From Lathyrus oleraceus (Eukaryota; Streptophyta; Magnoliopsida; Fabales; Fabaceae), in the NCBI RefSeq assembly GCF_024323335.1, contig NC_066585.1, positions 534,806,082 to 534,870,081 on the forward strand: 64,000 nucleotides of DNA, read 5' to 3'. Below the pieces are notes generated by a model that worked only from the letters and a program-made list of their open reading frames with translations, had not been told where the DNA came from and did no database searches. Position numbers and translations under genes: made by a program. Numbering within the stretch: position 1 is the first letter of the stretch; every line of letters begins with the position of its first letter. Positions 30,132-40,231 of the stretch are shown piece after piece.

Positions 30132-30846
30132 AACGGCTTCTTCACCCCTGATGAGGATCCACCTCCACTCTGGATCTTGTATGTCTTTAGGTAATTCTCC
30201 ACCCTTTCTCCAGTAGAGACCACATCAGCAAAGTTGGAAGCATTGCAACCTACCAGACGCTCCAAGTAAGGTTCAGGCAGCGTATTCATGAACATGTTGG
30301 CCATTTCCTTTTCCAACATAGGAGGCTGAACACGGGAAGTTGTATCCCTCCAGCGTTGAGCGTATTCCCTGAAGCACTCATTGCTTTTAAGAGACAGATT
30401 CTGAAGTTGAGTTCTGTCCGGAGCCATGTCTGCATTATATTGATACTGTTTCACGAAAGCCTCTGCCAAATCCCTCCAGCAACGGATGTGGGCTCTGTCT
30501 AGCCCAGAGGATTCTGTCCTTCCACTGCCTTCAACCTTTCTTCCAATCTTCTAAACATGGGGTCCATGCCAAAGTCTTCCTGAAGCAAGGGGAACTGATC
30601 ATCCTGACCATCCTGAATGGGTTGTTGACCGGAGGTGACATGTAGGATTGGGATAGGCCCCGGTCCATTGGGTCCATTAGCCTCTCCAGCTGGAGGATCA
30701 GCCAACGTCTCCGGTTGAGTAATAGGGGGATCCTTCTGCACCAATAATCTAAGCTCCTGATGTCCTTGAGCCACCCCTTGAACCAAATCCATGAATTGAT
30801 TCATGCGAATCTTCATCTCGGCGAGCTCTGCTTGTAGGCTCTCCAT
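30132..30846 (-). pseudogene. gag: Gag N-terminal fragment of element A
   Basis: ATG at 30844-30846. The frame runs to an early stop after GQNPLG, where about 225 bp present in A0 (near 37155-37380) are deleted. The capsid part then resumes (DRAHIRCWRDLAEAFVKQ not in register) to SSSGVKK, where family B begins at 30131. The remainder of the gene is at 9408-9991. This A gag cannot be made in full. Confidence 0.85.
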
Positions 30847-32049
30847 CGCTCTCTGTTGATTCCTTCGGGTACCGTATCGGTGAATGCCTGAGTCAGCTAT
30901 CCTGCTGATGGAACACCAAACAAATTGAGAACATTGTGGTGGTACCTGTTATGCAAGACATGCGGATGACTATGCAAATGCAATGACATGTTTATCAATT
31001 CCAAAAGTATTCTACCCCCTTGATTCCAGTCTCACATTTGATAAACAGTGTAAAAAAAAGACTAAGCCGTTGATGAGAACCAAGAAAATTCCGACTAGAA
31101 TCAAGTAGAAGATATAAACCCCACAGAAATGGATAAACATGTGTTAAATGATATGAATGCAAATGATGTGATGCAACGATGTGAATGCAATGCAGTGGCC
31201 TGTCAATCAGGATTGCTGTATCTGCTTGAACATCTGTCAGGTTGCACTGTCTGGAGAGAAATTAAGAGTACACCAAACAAAGGTCATGGGATGGATCATG
31301 TTATCCTTAATATCAACCACCCATTTTGGTGGATTATGGTTTACACCTTATCAACACCCGAGTTTCATTGATATTAAGGATACCTGATCGGATCAACCAT
31401 GAATCAAGGGTTTGTCGCAAGTCACGAGCATGGAGTTTAGGTTAAGAACCACCCAAAAGGAGTGTACTAAGGTTTAAACCTGCCAAACATGTTCTACAAA
31501 AGGTTCCCATAGTCATAATCCCATCTTTCGGATATTATCAGAGGAACGACTACTCGTATTCCAACAATATTCTCAAGAGAGACTCTTATGAGTGTAGTAT
31601 CGCGTAACAATCGTATCAAATCTTATATTTGAACGACTTTCGCACTACGTCCTACGAATAGGCCAAGATGGGTTTGGTAAACTAAGGTCCTTGGCTTCTT
31701 AGGTCTATATTGGAACAAGTAATGTCTAACCACAACTTACTTATGTGACATTATTGATCTCAACATGACCTCCACCAAGTGAATGGGCTTGCAAGTCAAC
31801 TCGCTAAGGAATACTCCACACAAGTTGACAGGACTATGCCATTCTCCTATCTTAAGTGCACTCGAGTTCGGGTATAGAACTCATCTCACAAAGATCACCA
31901 AGCAGCCATAGCCAGCCAACAGATACAACAATGATATGTACACAATGCAATAAGGTAAAGCAGGTAAATAAATAACTGTACAAAAGCATGAACACCCAAT
32001 AAACAAACAAACTACAAAAGCTAGGAGGGACTCGCTTAGGGAAACCGGC
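30847..32049 (-). other. 5' leader of element A
   Basis: A 1.2-kb non-coding leader with no ORF1. The PBS-proximal part (about 31250-32049) closely matches the leaders of A0 (37732-38937) and D (45717-46599), though gag and LTR sequences differ between A and D. It contains a long hairpin at 31302-31382 and GAGTGTAGTATCG near 31590. Confidence 0.8.
31302..31382 (-). other. Leader hairpin with perfect 15-bp stem
   Basis: TATCCTTAATATCAA (31302-31316) and TTGATATTAAGGATA (31368-31382) are exact reverse complements. An inner CCACC/GGTGG stem lies just inside the left arm. Present in A0 (38190-38270) and in two copies in the D-type leader (45755-45834, 45853-45931). Confidence 0.7.
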
Positions 32050-32067
32050 TCCCCAGCAGAGTCGCCA
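32050..32067 (-). promoter_or_regulatory. Primer binding site of element A
   Basis: Minus strand TGGCGACTCTGCTGGGGA, 2 nt inside the 5' LTR. Identical to the PBS of B and D. Confidence 0.85.
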
Positions 32068-32280
32068 GCTGTCGCAACCTGAAAAATACAGTGTGCGAAA
32101 AAAACAACCGGCGAAAGAGAATGACAGAAGAGTCGCCACCGTGCGTTATTTATCCCAAGGGAGAGAAGGGAAACGCTCGAAGTAAACTTGAAAAAGGAAA
32201 GAACAAGACGGGGTCTCGCAACCAAATCTTGGGTTCGGGAGTCGGTTATGCGAAGGGAAGGTTTTAGCACCCCTACGCAT

Positions 32281-32296
32281 CCGTAGTACTCTACGG
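32281..32296 (-). other. R/U5 hairpin of A (covarying)
   Basis: CCGTAG, loop TACT, CTACGG. Also at 1702-1717 and 39169-39184. Arms differ from B (CCATGG/CCATGG) and D (CCTAGG/CCTAGG) but stay complementary. Confidence 0.6.
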
Positions 32297-33513
32297 GATC
32301 CACTTTTGTAGTTCTTGTCTAAAGGGTGTGGGTTTATCTTGTGCTGTTTACCAAAAAAAAAGGGTTAAATGAAAATGACTCGCGCGGATGTCGCATCCAC
32401 TGCATACGTATCTCATCTGAATATGAGAATCAGAGTCTTCGTAGCTCGGCTGACCTATGGGTTGGGGGATGTGTGCTCGCTAAGACATCGCGTCTTATGC
32501 CTACGTATCTCATCTGGAATGAGAATCAGAGCAAAACGTAGTTCGGCTAACTACGGGGTATGGATTGGGTTTTGGACGAACGACGTCACTATGCAATCTA
32601 CCGGATGCTCGACCTTTGAAGACTTACTCGCCTGTAGTAGAAGGAGTAAACGTGTTGCTTTGGGTTTTAGGGTTTGGGATGCTCGAGGGCAAAAAGGGCA
32701 GTCCTTGACGAAGGAACCGCGCTACATGTGGGGATACGAATACAAAACACAAAACATGTATCTCAAAGTAAAATGCCACCAAGGGGCTCAAACATTGCCT
32801 CCTATCGAGGTCTTCCAGCTAAGAAAGCGATAAAGTATGAGAAAGGGAAAAAATTACCACACGGATAAAGATCCGAAGCTATAGCAGTTAAAGGGGCAAG
32901 AAACCCTAAAATGTCTCCAGCTGGACCGTCAAAGGAAATCAGTCAACACGAATAATCAGAATAAAACTCCAGGGGGTATCCCACAAATAAAGTGGGAAAC
33001 CACGCGAGTGTCTCTGCGAAAGCCATGTGAGCCCTCACAAAACTCGACAAAGGGTTAGAGCAGCAGGATGAAATCAAGAGAAAACAATGCCATGGAAACA
33101 CAAGACATGTTAGAATAAACAAAATAGGGTAACCCAGAGTTGCCCCTAAATCAAAAATGTAACCACATGAATAATTCCATCAAAATTCACAAAAGGCTCA
33201 CAAAAAAAGTATCAAATTCACCCATAATACCTCATACATTAGAGCATTCAAATAAAAGGCATAAAGATGATGGATATAGGGCAAACCTGATTGGAGAGCT
33301 TGATTGAAATTGAGTTGCACCCGTGAGGTTTACAAGTTGAGTTCCCTTCAGGGTTTGGAGGCTGCTCTGAACTCTGTTAGTTCTTCTCTCACTATCTTTT
33401 TCCTCGGGGTTTTGTTCCAAGGAAACCTCAGAGTATTTTTTGCTTCTCTCCCTTTTTCTCAAGTGAATCTCCCAGTGTAACTCCAAGTGTGTTTTCCTCT
33501 ACTGAAACTTCAG

Positions 33514-33521
33514 TATTTATA
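33514..33521 (-). promoter_or_regulatory. TATA box of the A 5' LTR
   Basis: TATAAATA on the minus strand, the likely promoter of element A. Confidence 0.6.
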
Positions 33522-33584
33522 GACTGATTTTCATGGGTAATGGGCTCAAATGAGGGAGACCCAAGTCCAAAATAATTTGTTATA

Positions 33585-33717
33585 TTTTATTTATTTATTT
33601 TATTTATTTATTTTATTTATTTAATTAATTAATTAATTAATTAATTAATTAATTTTTTTCTTTTTTTTTTTCTTTTTTTTTTCGTTTTTTTTTTTTCGTT
33701 TTTTTCATTTTTTTTTT
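33585..33717. repeat. AT-rich microsatellite and poly-T tract in A U3
   Basis: Runs of ATTT and AATT units followed by long T tracts. Similar, length-variable tracts lie at 3003-3080 and 3372-3460 in the 3' LTR. Confidence 0.85.
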
Positions 33718-33753
33718 AAAGGAATAATGAAGGGTAAATTTTGGGGTATTACA

Positions 33754-33758
33754 GAGTG
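33754..33758. repeat. Target site duplication GAGTG, right copy
   Basis: Pairs with 1486-1490. The A0 pol reading resumes directly after it. Confidence 0.92.
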
Positions 33759-35860
33759 GCAAGAGCATCTGCCATCTGATTCTCATCCCGAGGTATATGG
33801 TACAGCTTTACTGTTGTGAAGAAAGTCAACAGTCTTCTCGTGTAATCTCTGTAGGGGACCAGAGTAGGCTGGAGAGTGTTCCAATCACCATTCACTTGAT
33901 TGATTACCAGAGCTGAATCTCCGAAGATGTCCAAAGTCTTGATTCTCAAATCAATGGCTTGCTCAATACCCAAGATACAGGCTTCATACTCAGCTTATTG
34001 GTGCACTCGAAAGTCAGACGAGTGGTGAAAGGCATGTGGGCACCTTTCGGAGTTGTAATGACAGCACCAATTCCACTTCCTCTGGCGTTGACGGCCCCAT
34101 CAAACATTAAAGTCCACTTTTCGTCTGGATCAGGTCCCTCTTCAACAACTGGCTCTTCACAGTCTTTCATCTTGAGGAACATGATGTCTTCATCTGGAAA
34201 ATTAAACTTCATCGGCTCATAATCTTCAACCGACTGTTGAGCAAGATAGTCTGATAGAATACTCCCCTTGATGGCTTTCTGGGAAGTATACTGGATGTCG
34301 TACTCTGTCAGTACCATTTGCCATCGAGCAACTCTTCCGGTGAGAACTGGCTTCTCAAATATATACTTGACCGGATCCATTTTGGAGATCAGTAAGGTTG
34401 TGTGAGACAGCATGTATTGTCTCAATCGCTTAGCAGCCCATGCAAGTGCACAACATGTTTTTTCAAGCATTGAGTATCTCGACTCGCAATCTGTGAATTT
34501 CTTACTCAGGTAGTAAATGGCATGCTCTTTCCTACCTGTCTCGTCGTGTTGACCGAGAACACAACCCATGGAATTGTCTAGTACTGTCAAATACATAATC
34601 AGCGGTCTCCCTGGGACCGGAGGCACAAGGATAGGAGGATTCTGCAAATACTCTTTTATCTTCTCAAACGCCCTTTGACAATCATCATTCCACCTGATAG
34701 CCTGATTTTTTCTCAAAAATTTGAATATTGGCTCACACGTGGCTGTTAGGTGAGAGATGAACCTTGCAATGTAGTTCAACCTCCCTAAGAAACCACGGAC
34801 TTGTTTCTCTGTTCTTGGCTCAGGCATTTCATGTATCGCTTTCACTTTGGCCGGATCCACTTCAATCCCTTTTCCGCTAACAACAAAACCCAGTAGTTTT
34901 CCAGATCTCACCTCAAAAGTACACTTGTTCGGATTAAGCCTCAACTTGAATTTCCTCAAACGCTCAAACAGTTTCTGCAAATTCACCAAATGTTCTTCTT
35001 CTGTCTGAGATTTGGCAATCATATCATCAACATAAACCTCGATTTCATGATGAATCATATCATGGAACAGAGTCACCATCGCTCACTGATATGTTGCTCT
35101 GGCATTTTTCAGACCAAACAGCATCACCTTGTAGCAGAAGGTGCCCCATGGGGTTATGAATGTTGTCTTCTCCATGTCTTCTGGTGCCATCTTAATTTGA
35201 TTGTAGCCAGAAAAGCCATCCATGAAGGAGAATACCGAGAACTGAGTCGTGTTATCCACCAAAACATCAATGTGAGGTAAGGGGAAATCATCTTTAGGAC
35301 TAGCCCTGTTCAGATCCCGGTAGTCAACACACATCCGTACCTTTCCATCCTTCTTAGGTACCGGAACGATATTTGCAACCCATGGCGGATAATTTGTGAC
35401 TGCTAGAAACCCTGCATCCAACTGTTTTTGCACTTCTTCCTTTATCTTGACAGCCATCTCTGGTCTTGTTCTTCTGAGCTTCTGCTTGACTGGAGGACAA
35501 CCTTCTTTGAGCGGCAAGCGATATACCATGATTTCTGTGTCAAGCCCTGGCATGTCCTGATAAGACCAAGCAAAGATGTCAACATACTCTCGCAGAAATT
35601 CAATCAACCCCTCCTTCACATTATCTTCCAAAGCAGCCCCTATCTTGATTTCTCTCTTGGCGTCCTCGGTGCCGAGATTAATCACTTCAACAGACTCTTG
35701 ATGCGGTTGAATGACCCTTTCCTCTTGTTTTAATAACCTGGTAAGTTCTTTAGGGAGTTCACAGTCTTCATCACCCTCTTCTTCAGCTTGAAAGATTGGA
35801 TTTTCAAAGTCGAAGCGAGCCATAGCAGAACCGTTATCAATAGGATCCGGTGATGTGCAT
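33754..35860 (-). pseudogene. pol: A0 pol, 5' part (RT, RNase H, start of aRNase H)
   Basis: Exon start at 35860 after the intron acceptor. RT motifs are present, but a TGA at 35083-35085 (CGA in A) splits RT before EVYVDDMIAKS. A deletion of about 4 bases near 33993 shifts frame within the second RNase H. The gene is then cut by element A at 33754 and continues at 1490. It cannot make a full Pol. Confidence 0.87.
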
Positions 35861-36112
35861 CTGCATGAGTGATGGTATGTGCTTATGAGTGTGAAAAAAA
35901 AGAAAAAAAAGTGGAAACTAAACAAAACATTGCCATTTTTTTTTGAAAAACTGCAAAAATAGAAAGACAGGGAACGAAATATTTGAATGCAAAAAGACGT
36001 CCTTTATTTATGATAAAAAATGCAAGTGTCACATAGATGAGCCCTACAATGAGTCATTACGCCATGGCGGAATGTAAGACTTGGATATGCATGAATAAAC
36101 AAAGAAAATTAC
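35861..36112 (-). other. Spliced intron between gag and pol, A0
   Basis: GT-AG, 252 nt. The donor GTAATTTT starts at 36112 inside the gag stop context and the acceptor TGCAG ends at 35861. Phase 2, as in A, B and D. Confidence 0.75.
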
Positions 36113-37731
36113 TCCTCCAGACAAGTGGCTTGGACAATCTCCTCAGAAGACCAATTGTTGAGAACTTCACCCGGGATTCTCGGACGCACCCAGTTATCGA
36201 TGTCGCAATCACTATCCCCATCTTCATTGTTGACCGCAGAGACTAATTTGACTTCTTCTTCAACCATGTTAACGTTGGCTCCACCATGCTGGGGCATGGG
36301 ATTGTTGACGACATTAGGAGATGGTGCAAAGTTAACGGCCTTCGAATCAATGAGGTCCTGAACTACGTGCTTAAAAGCTTTGCAGTTCTCAATATTGTGG
36401 CCAGGTGCCCCAGAGTGGAAGCTACACCTAGCATTGGCGTCATAACCCACCGGAAGCCTACCAACGGGAGGAGCCAGAGTGCGCAACTGCACAAGTTGTA
36501 GTTGTTGAAGACTAGAAAGCAACTGAGCGTACAACATTGGAAGAGTGTCGAAACGCCGGTCCATCGTCCTTGGCCTCGGTTGATAGGCGGGTCTGTTACC
36601 CGGTTGTTGTGGTTGGTACTGAGCTGGTTGACGTTGTGGTTGTTGTTGTTGTAGTGGTGCTGCAGCTGGAATGGTCACAGCCGCAACATACGGTTGCTGA
36701 TGATAGTTCTGAAAGTTATTCCTCCGGTTATCCCTGTTCTGATAAGAAGATATGGCACTTGCATCCCCTTCTCTCCTCTTCTGTCCCTGAATGAACGACT
36801 TCTTCACCCCTGATGAGGATTCACCTCCACTCTGGGTCTTGTATGTCCTCAGGTAATTCTCCACCCTCTCTCTGGTAGAGACTACATCAGCAAAATTGGA
36901 GGCATTGCAACCCACCAGGCGCTCCAAATAAGGTCCTGGCAGAGTGTTCATGAACATGTTAGCCATTTCCTTCTCCAACATAGGAGGTTGAACACGGGAA
37001 GCTGTTTCTCTCCAGCGTTGAGCGTATTCTCTGAAGCACTCATTGCTTTTAAGAGACAGATTTTGAAGTTGAGTTCTGTCCGGAACCATGTATGCATTAT
37101 ACTGATACTGCTTCACGAAAGCCTCAGCCAAATCCCTCCAGCAACGGATGTGGGCTCTGTCCAGCCTCATATACCATTCCAGGGATGCCCCAGCTAGGCT
37201 GTCCTGGAAAAAGTACATAAGCAACTTTTCGTCATCGGAGTATGCAACCATTTTACGGAAATAGGCTTGCACATGGGTCTTCGGGCAAGAGTTGCCATTT
37301 TATTTGTCAAATATCAGGACCTTGAATTTCGGTGGCACTCTCACACCTGGGACCAGCCCCAAGTCAGCAACATCTACTCCCAGAGGATTCTGTCCTTCCA
37401 CTGCCTTCAACCTCTCTTCCAATCTTCTAAACATGGGGTCCACACCATGACCCATACCAAAGTCTTCCTGCAGTAGGGGGAACTGATCGTCCTGATCATC
37501 ATGAACGGGCTGTTGACCGGAGGTGACATGTAGGATTGGGATAGGCCCCGGTCCGTTGGGTCCATTAGCCTCTCCAGCTGGAGGATCAGTCACCGTCTCT
37601 GGTTGAGCAGGGGGATTCCTCTGTATCATCTTCCTGAGCTCTTGATGTCCCTGAGCCACCCCTTGAACCACATCCATGAATTGATTCATGCGGATTTTCA
37701 TCTCGGCGAACTCTGCCTATAGGCTCTCCAT
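36109..37731 (-). pseudogene. gag: A0 gag lacking a protease domain
   Basis: Start codon at 37729-37731, with TAG as codon 5 and a second stop (TAA) after KVLIFDK near 37300. Capsid motifs (QAYFRKMVAYSDDEKLLMYFFQDSL, FREYAQRWRETA in shorter form), then a Q/P-rich linker and knuckle CSFHSGAPGHNIENC. About 65 codons after the knuckle the frame reaches the intron donor. The 350 or more residues that hold the protease in B and D are absent. The same gap occurs in element A, so it predates both insertions. Confidence 0.85.
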
Positions 37732-38937
37732 TACTCTCTGTTGGTTTCTGCGGGTACCGTACTAGTGAATGCCTGGGTCAGCTATCCTGATAATGGAACA
37801 CCAAACAAACTGAGAACACTGTGGCGGTACCTGTTATGCAAGACATGATAATGAATATGTAAATGCAATGACATGTTTATCAATTCCAAAGGTATTCTAC
37901 CCCCTTGATTCCAGTCTCTCAATAGATAAACGATGTAAAAAAAAGACTAAGCCGTTGATGAGAACCAAGAAAATTCCGACTAGAATCAAGTAGAAGATAT
38001 AAACCCCACAGAAATGGATAAACATGTGTGAATGATTATGAATACAAAATGATGTGATGCAAAATGATGTGAATGCAGTGCAGTGGCATGGGAATCAGGA
38101 TCGCTGTATCTGCTTGAACATCTGTCAGGTTGCACTGTCTGGAGAGAAATTAAGAGCACACCAAACAAAGGTCATGGGATGGATCATGTTATCCTTAATA
38201 TCAACCACCCATTTTGGTGGATTATGGTTTACACCTTATCAACACCCAAGTTTCATTGATATTAAGGATACCTGATCGGATCAACCATGAATCAAGGGTT
38301 TGTTGCAAGTCACGAGCATGGAGTTTAGGTTAAGAACCACCCAAAAGGAGTGTACTAAGGTTTAAACCTGCCAAACATGTTCTACAAAAGGTTCCCATAG
38401 TCATAATCCCATCTTTCGGATATTATCGGAGGAACGACTACTCGTATTCCAAAAATATTCTCAAGAGAGACTCTTATGAGTGTAGTATCGCGTAATAATC
38501 GTATCAAATCTTACACTTGAACGACTTTCGCACTACGTCCTACGAATAGGCCAAGATGGGTTTGGTAAACTAAGGTCCTCGGCTTCTAAGGTCTATATTG
38601 GAAAAAGTAATGTCTAACCACAACTTACTTGTGTGACATTATTGATCTCAACATGACCTCCACCAAGTGAATGGGCTTGCAAGTCAACTTGCTAAGGATA
38701 ACTCCACACAAGTCGACAAGACTATGCCATTCTCCTATCCTAAGTGCACTCGAGTTCGGGTATAGAACTCATCTCACAAAGATCACCAAGCAGCCATAGC
38801 CAGCCAACAGATACAGCAATGATATGTACACAATGCAATAAGGTAAAGCAGGTAAATAAATAACTGTACAAAAGCATGAACACCCAATAAACAAACAAAC
38901 TACAAAAGCTAGGAGCGACTCGCTTAGGGAAACCGGG
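37732..38937 (-). other. 5' leader of A0
   Basis: Non-coding, aligned end to end with the leader of A. Carries the long leader hairpin at 38190-38270. Confidence 0.8.
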
Positions 38938-38955
38938 TCCCCATCAGAGTCGCCA
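38938..38955 (-). promoter_or_regulatory. Primer binding site of A0, one mismatch
   Basis: Minus strand TGGCGACTCTGATGGGGA, one base different from the PBS of A, B and D, as expected for a decayed copy. Confidence 0.8.
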
Positions 38956-38957
38956 GC

Positions 38958-40231
38958 TATCGCAACCTGAAAAATACAGTGTGCGAAAAAACAACCGGCG
39001 AAAGAAAATGACAGAAGAGTCGCCACCGTGCGTTATTTATCCCAAAGGAGGGAAAGGAAACGCTCGAAGTAAACCTGAAAAGAGGAAAGGAAAAGATAAG
39101 GTCTCGCAACCAAATCTTGGGTTCGGGAGTCGGTTATGCGAAGGGAAGGTATTAGCACCCCTACGCATCCGTAGTACTCTACGGGATCCACTTTTGTAGT
39201 TCTTGTCTAAAGGGTGTGAGTTTATCTTGTGTTGTTTACTAAAAAAGGGGTTAAACGAAAATGACTCGCACGGATGTCGCATCCCCTGCATACGTATCTC
39301 ATCTGAATATGAGAATCAGAGTCTTCGTAGCTCGGCTGACCTATGGGTTGGGGGGATGTGTGCTTGCTAAGACATCGCGTCTTATGCCTACGTATCTCAT
39401 CTGGAATGAGAATCAGAGCAAGCCGTAGTTCGGCTAACTACAGGGTTATGGATTGGGTTTTGGACGAACGACGTTACTACGCAATCTACCGGATGCTCGA
39501 CCTTTGGAGACTTACTCGCCTGTAGTAGAAGGAGTAAACGTGTGTTTAGGAGAAGAAAAATCAATGAAGGGTTAGGGTTTGGGATGCTCATGCAAAAGGA
39601 GTCCTGGACGAAGGAACCTGTAAAAAAAAATAAACACACAAAAACATTGCCTCCTATCGAGGTCTTCCAGCTAGGAAAGCAGTAAAATGCGGGAAAAAAT
39701 GTAAAAGTACCACGCGGATAAAGATCCGAAGTAACAACAATTAGAGGAATGGGAAACCCAGGGATCCTTCCCAGCTGATTGGAGAGCTTGATTGAAATTG
39801 AGTTGGGGTTTATGTGAGGCAGAGGTGATTCTGTGCAGTTGAGTTCCCTTCAGGGTTTGGAGGCTGCTATGAACTCTGTTAGCTCTTCTCTCACTATCTT
39901 TTTCCCCAGGGTTTTGTTCCAAGGAAACCTCAAAGTGTTTTGCTTCTCTTCCTTTTTCTGTCTCTTCTCCCTCCTTTTTTCTCAAATGAAGCCTTGGTAT
40001 TTATAGACTAATATTGGTAGCTTAGTGGGCTTTTGAGAGAGGTCCAAGTTTGAGATTTTTTCTTTTATTTATTTTATTATTTATTTAATTTTTTTTCGTT
40101 TTTTTTTTTGATAAAGTATTCCGATTGCCATGATGAAATGCAAATGCTAAATGACCTAAAAATGAATGCATGCATGAGGTGTAAAGCGTATGCTTCTAGG
40201 AAAAATGAAGGGTAAATTTTGGGGTATTACA
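38958..40231 (-). repeat. 5' LTR of A0
   Basis: 1274 bp. The terminal TG has decayed to TATCGCAACC; the other end is GGGGTATTACA. It is shorter than the A LTRs because roughly 400 bp between CAGCTG and CTGATTGGAG are missing, with CTG as possible microhomology (near 39775). TATA box at 39998-40005, R/U5 hairpin at 39169-39184. Confidence 0.88.

Larger units (their letters stand above)
1491..33753 (-). mobile_element. Ogre/Tat-type retrotransposon A, carrying the nested B tandem
   Basis: Bounded by LTRs 1491-3491 (3') and 32070-33753 (5') and flanked by GAGTG on both sides. Minus-strand order: 5' LTR, PBS 32050-32067, leader, gag N-terminal part, nested B sequence 9992-30131, gag C-terminal part, intron, pol, hairpin array, repeat-rich 3' UTR, PPT, 3' LTR. 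The LTRs are very similar outside one duplication, so insertion is fairly recent. No ORF1 and no protease domain belong to A itself. Confidence 0.92.
32070..33753 (-). repeat. 5' LTR of element A
   Basis: 1684 bp, TGTCGCAACC to GGGGTATTACA. It contains the U5 PBS-core copy 32130-32138, the R/U5 hairpin 32281-32296, a TATA box 33514-33521 and an AT-rich, T-rich low-complexity stretch 33585-33717 in U3. It is followed by the GAGTG target duplication. Confidence 0.93.
1..40231 (-). mobile_element. Outer Ogre/Tat-type retrotransposon A0, interrupted by element A
   Basis: A Ty3/gypsy element on the minus strand. Its 5' LTR is 38958-40231, then PBS, leader, gag, intron and pol (33754-35860). Pol resumes at 1490 and runs to 123. 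Everything from 1491 to 33753 is a later insertion. The 3' LTR lies left of the window. The copy is dead: stops in gag and pol, a small frameshifting deletion near 33993, and the insertion itself. It belongs to the same family as element A, since leader, gag and pol align along their length. Confidence 0.88.

Noticed and set aside
30127..30140. Target duplication for the B tandem
   Set aside because: The 5 bases after 30131 are not found at 14916-14920 or at the 9992 junction. The left end was deleted, so none can be shown.
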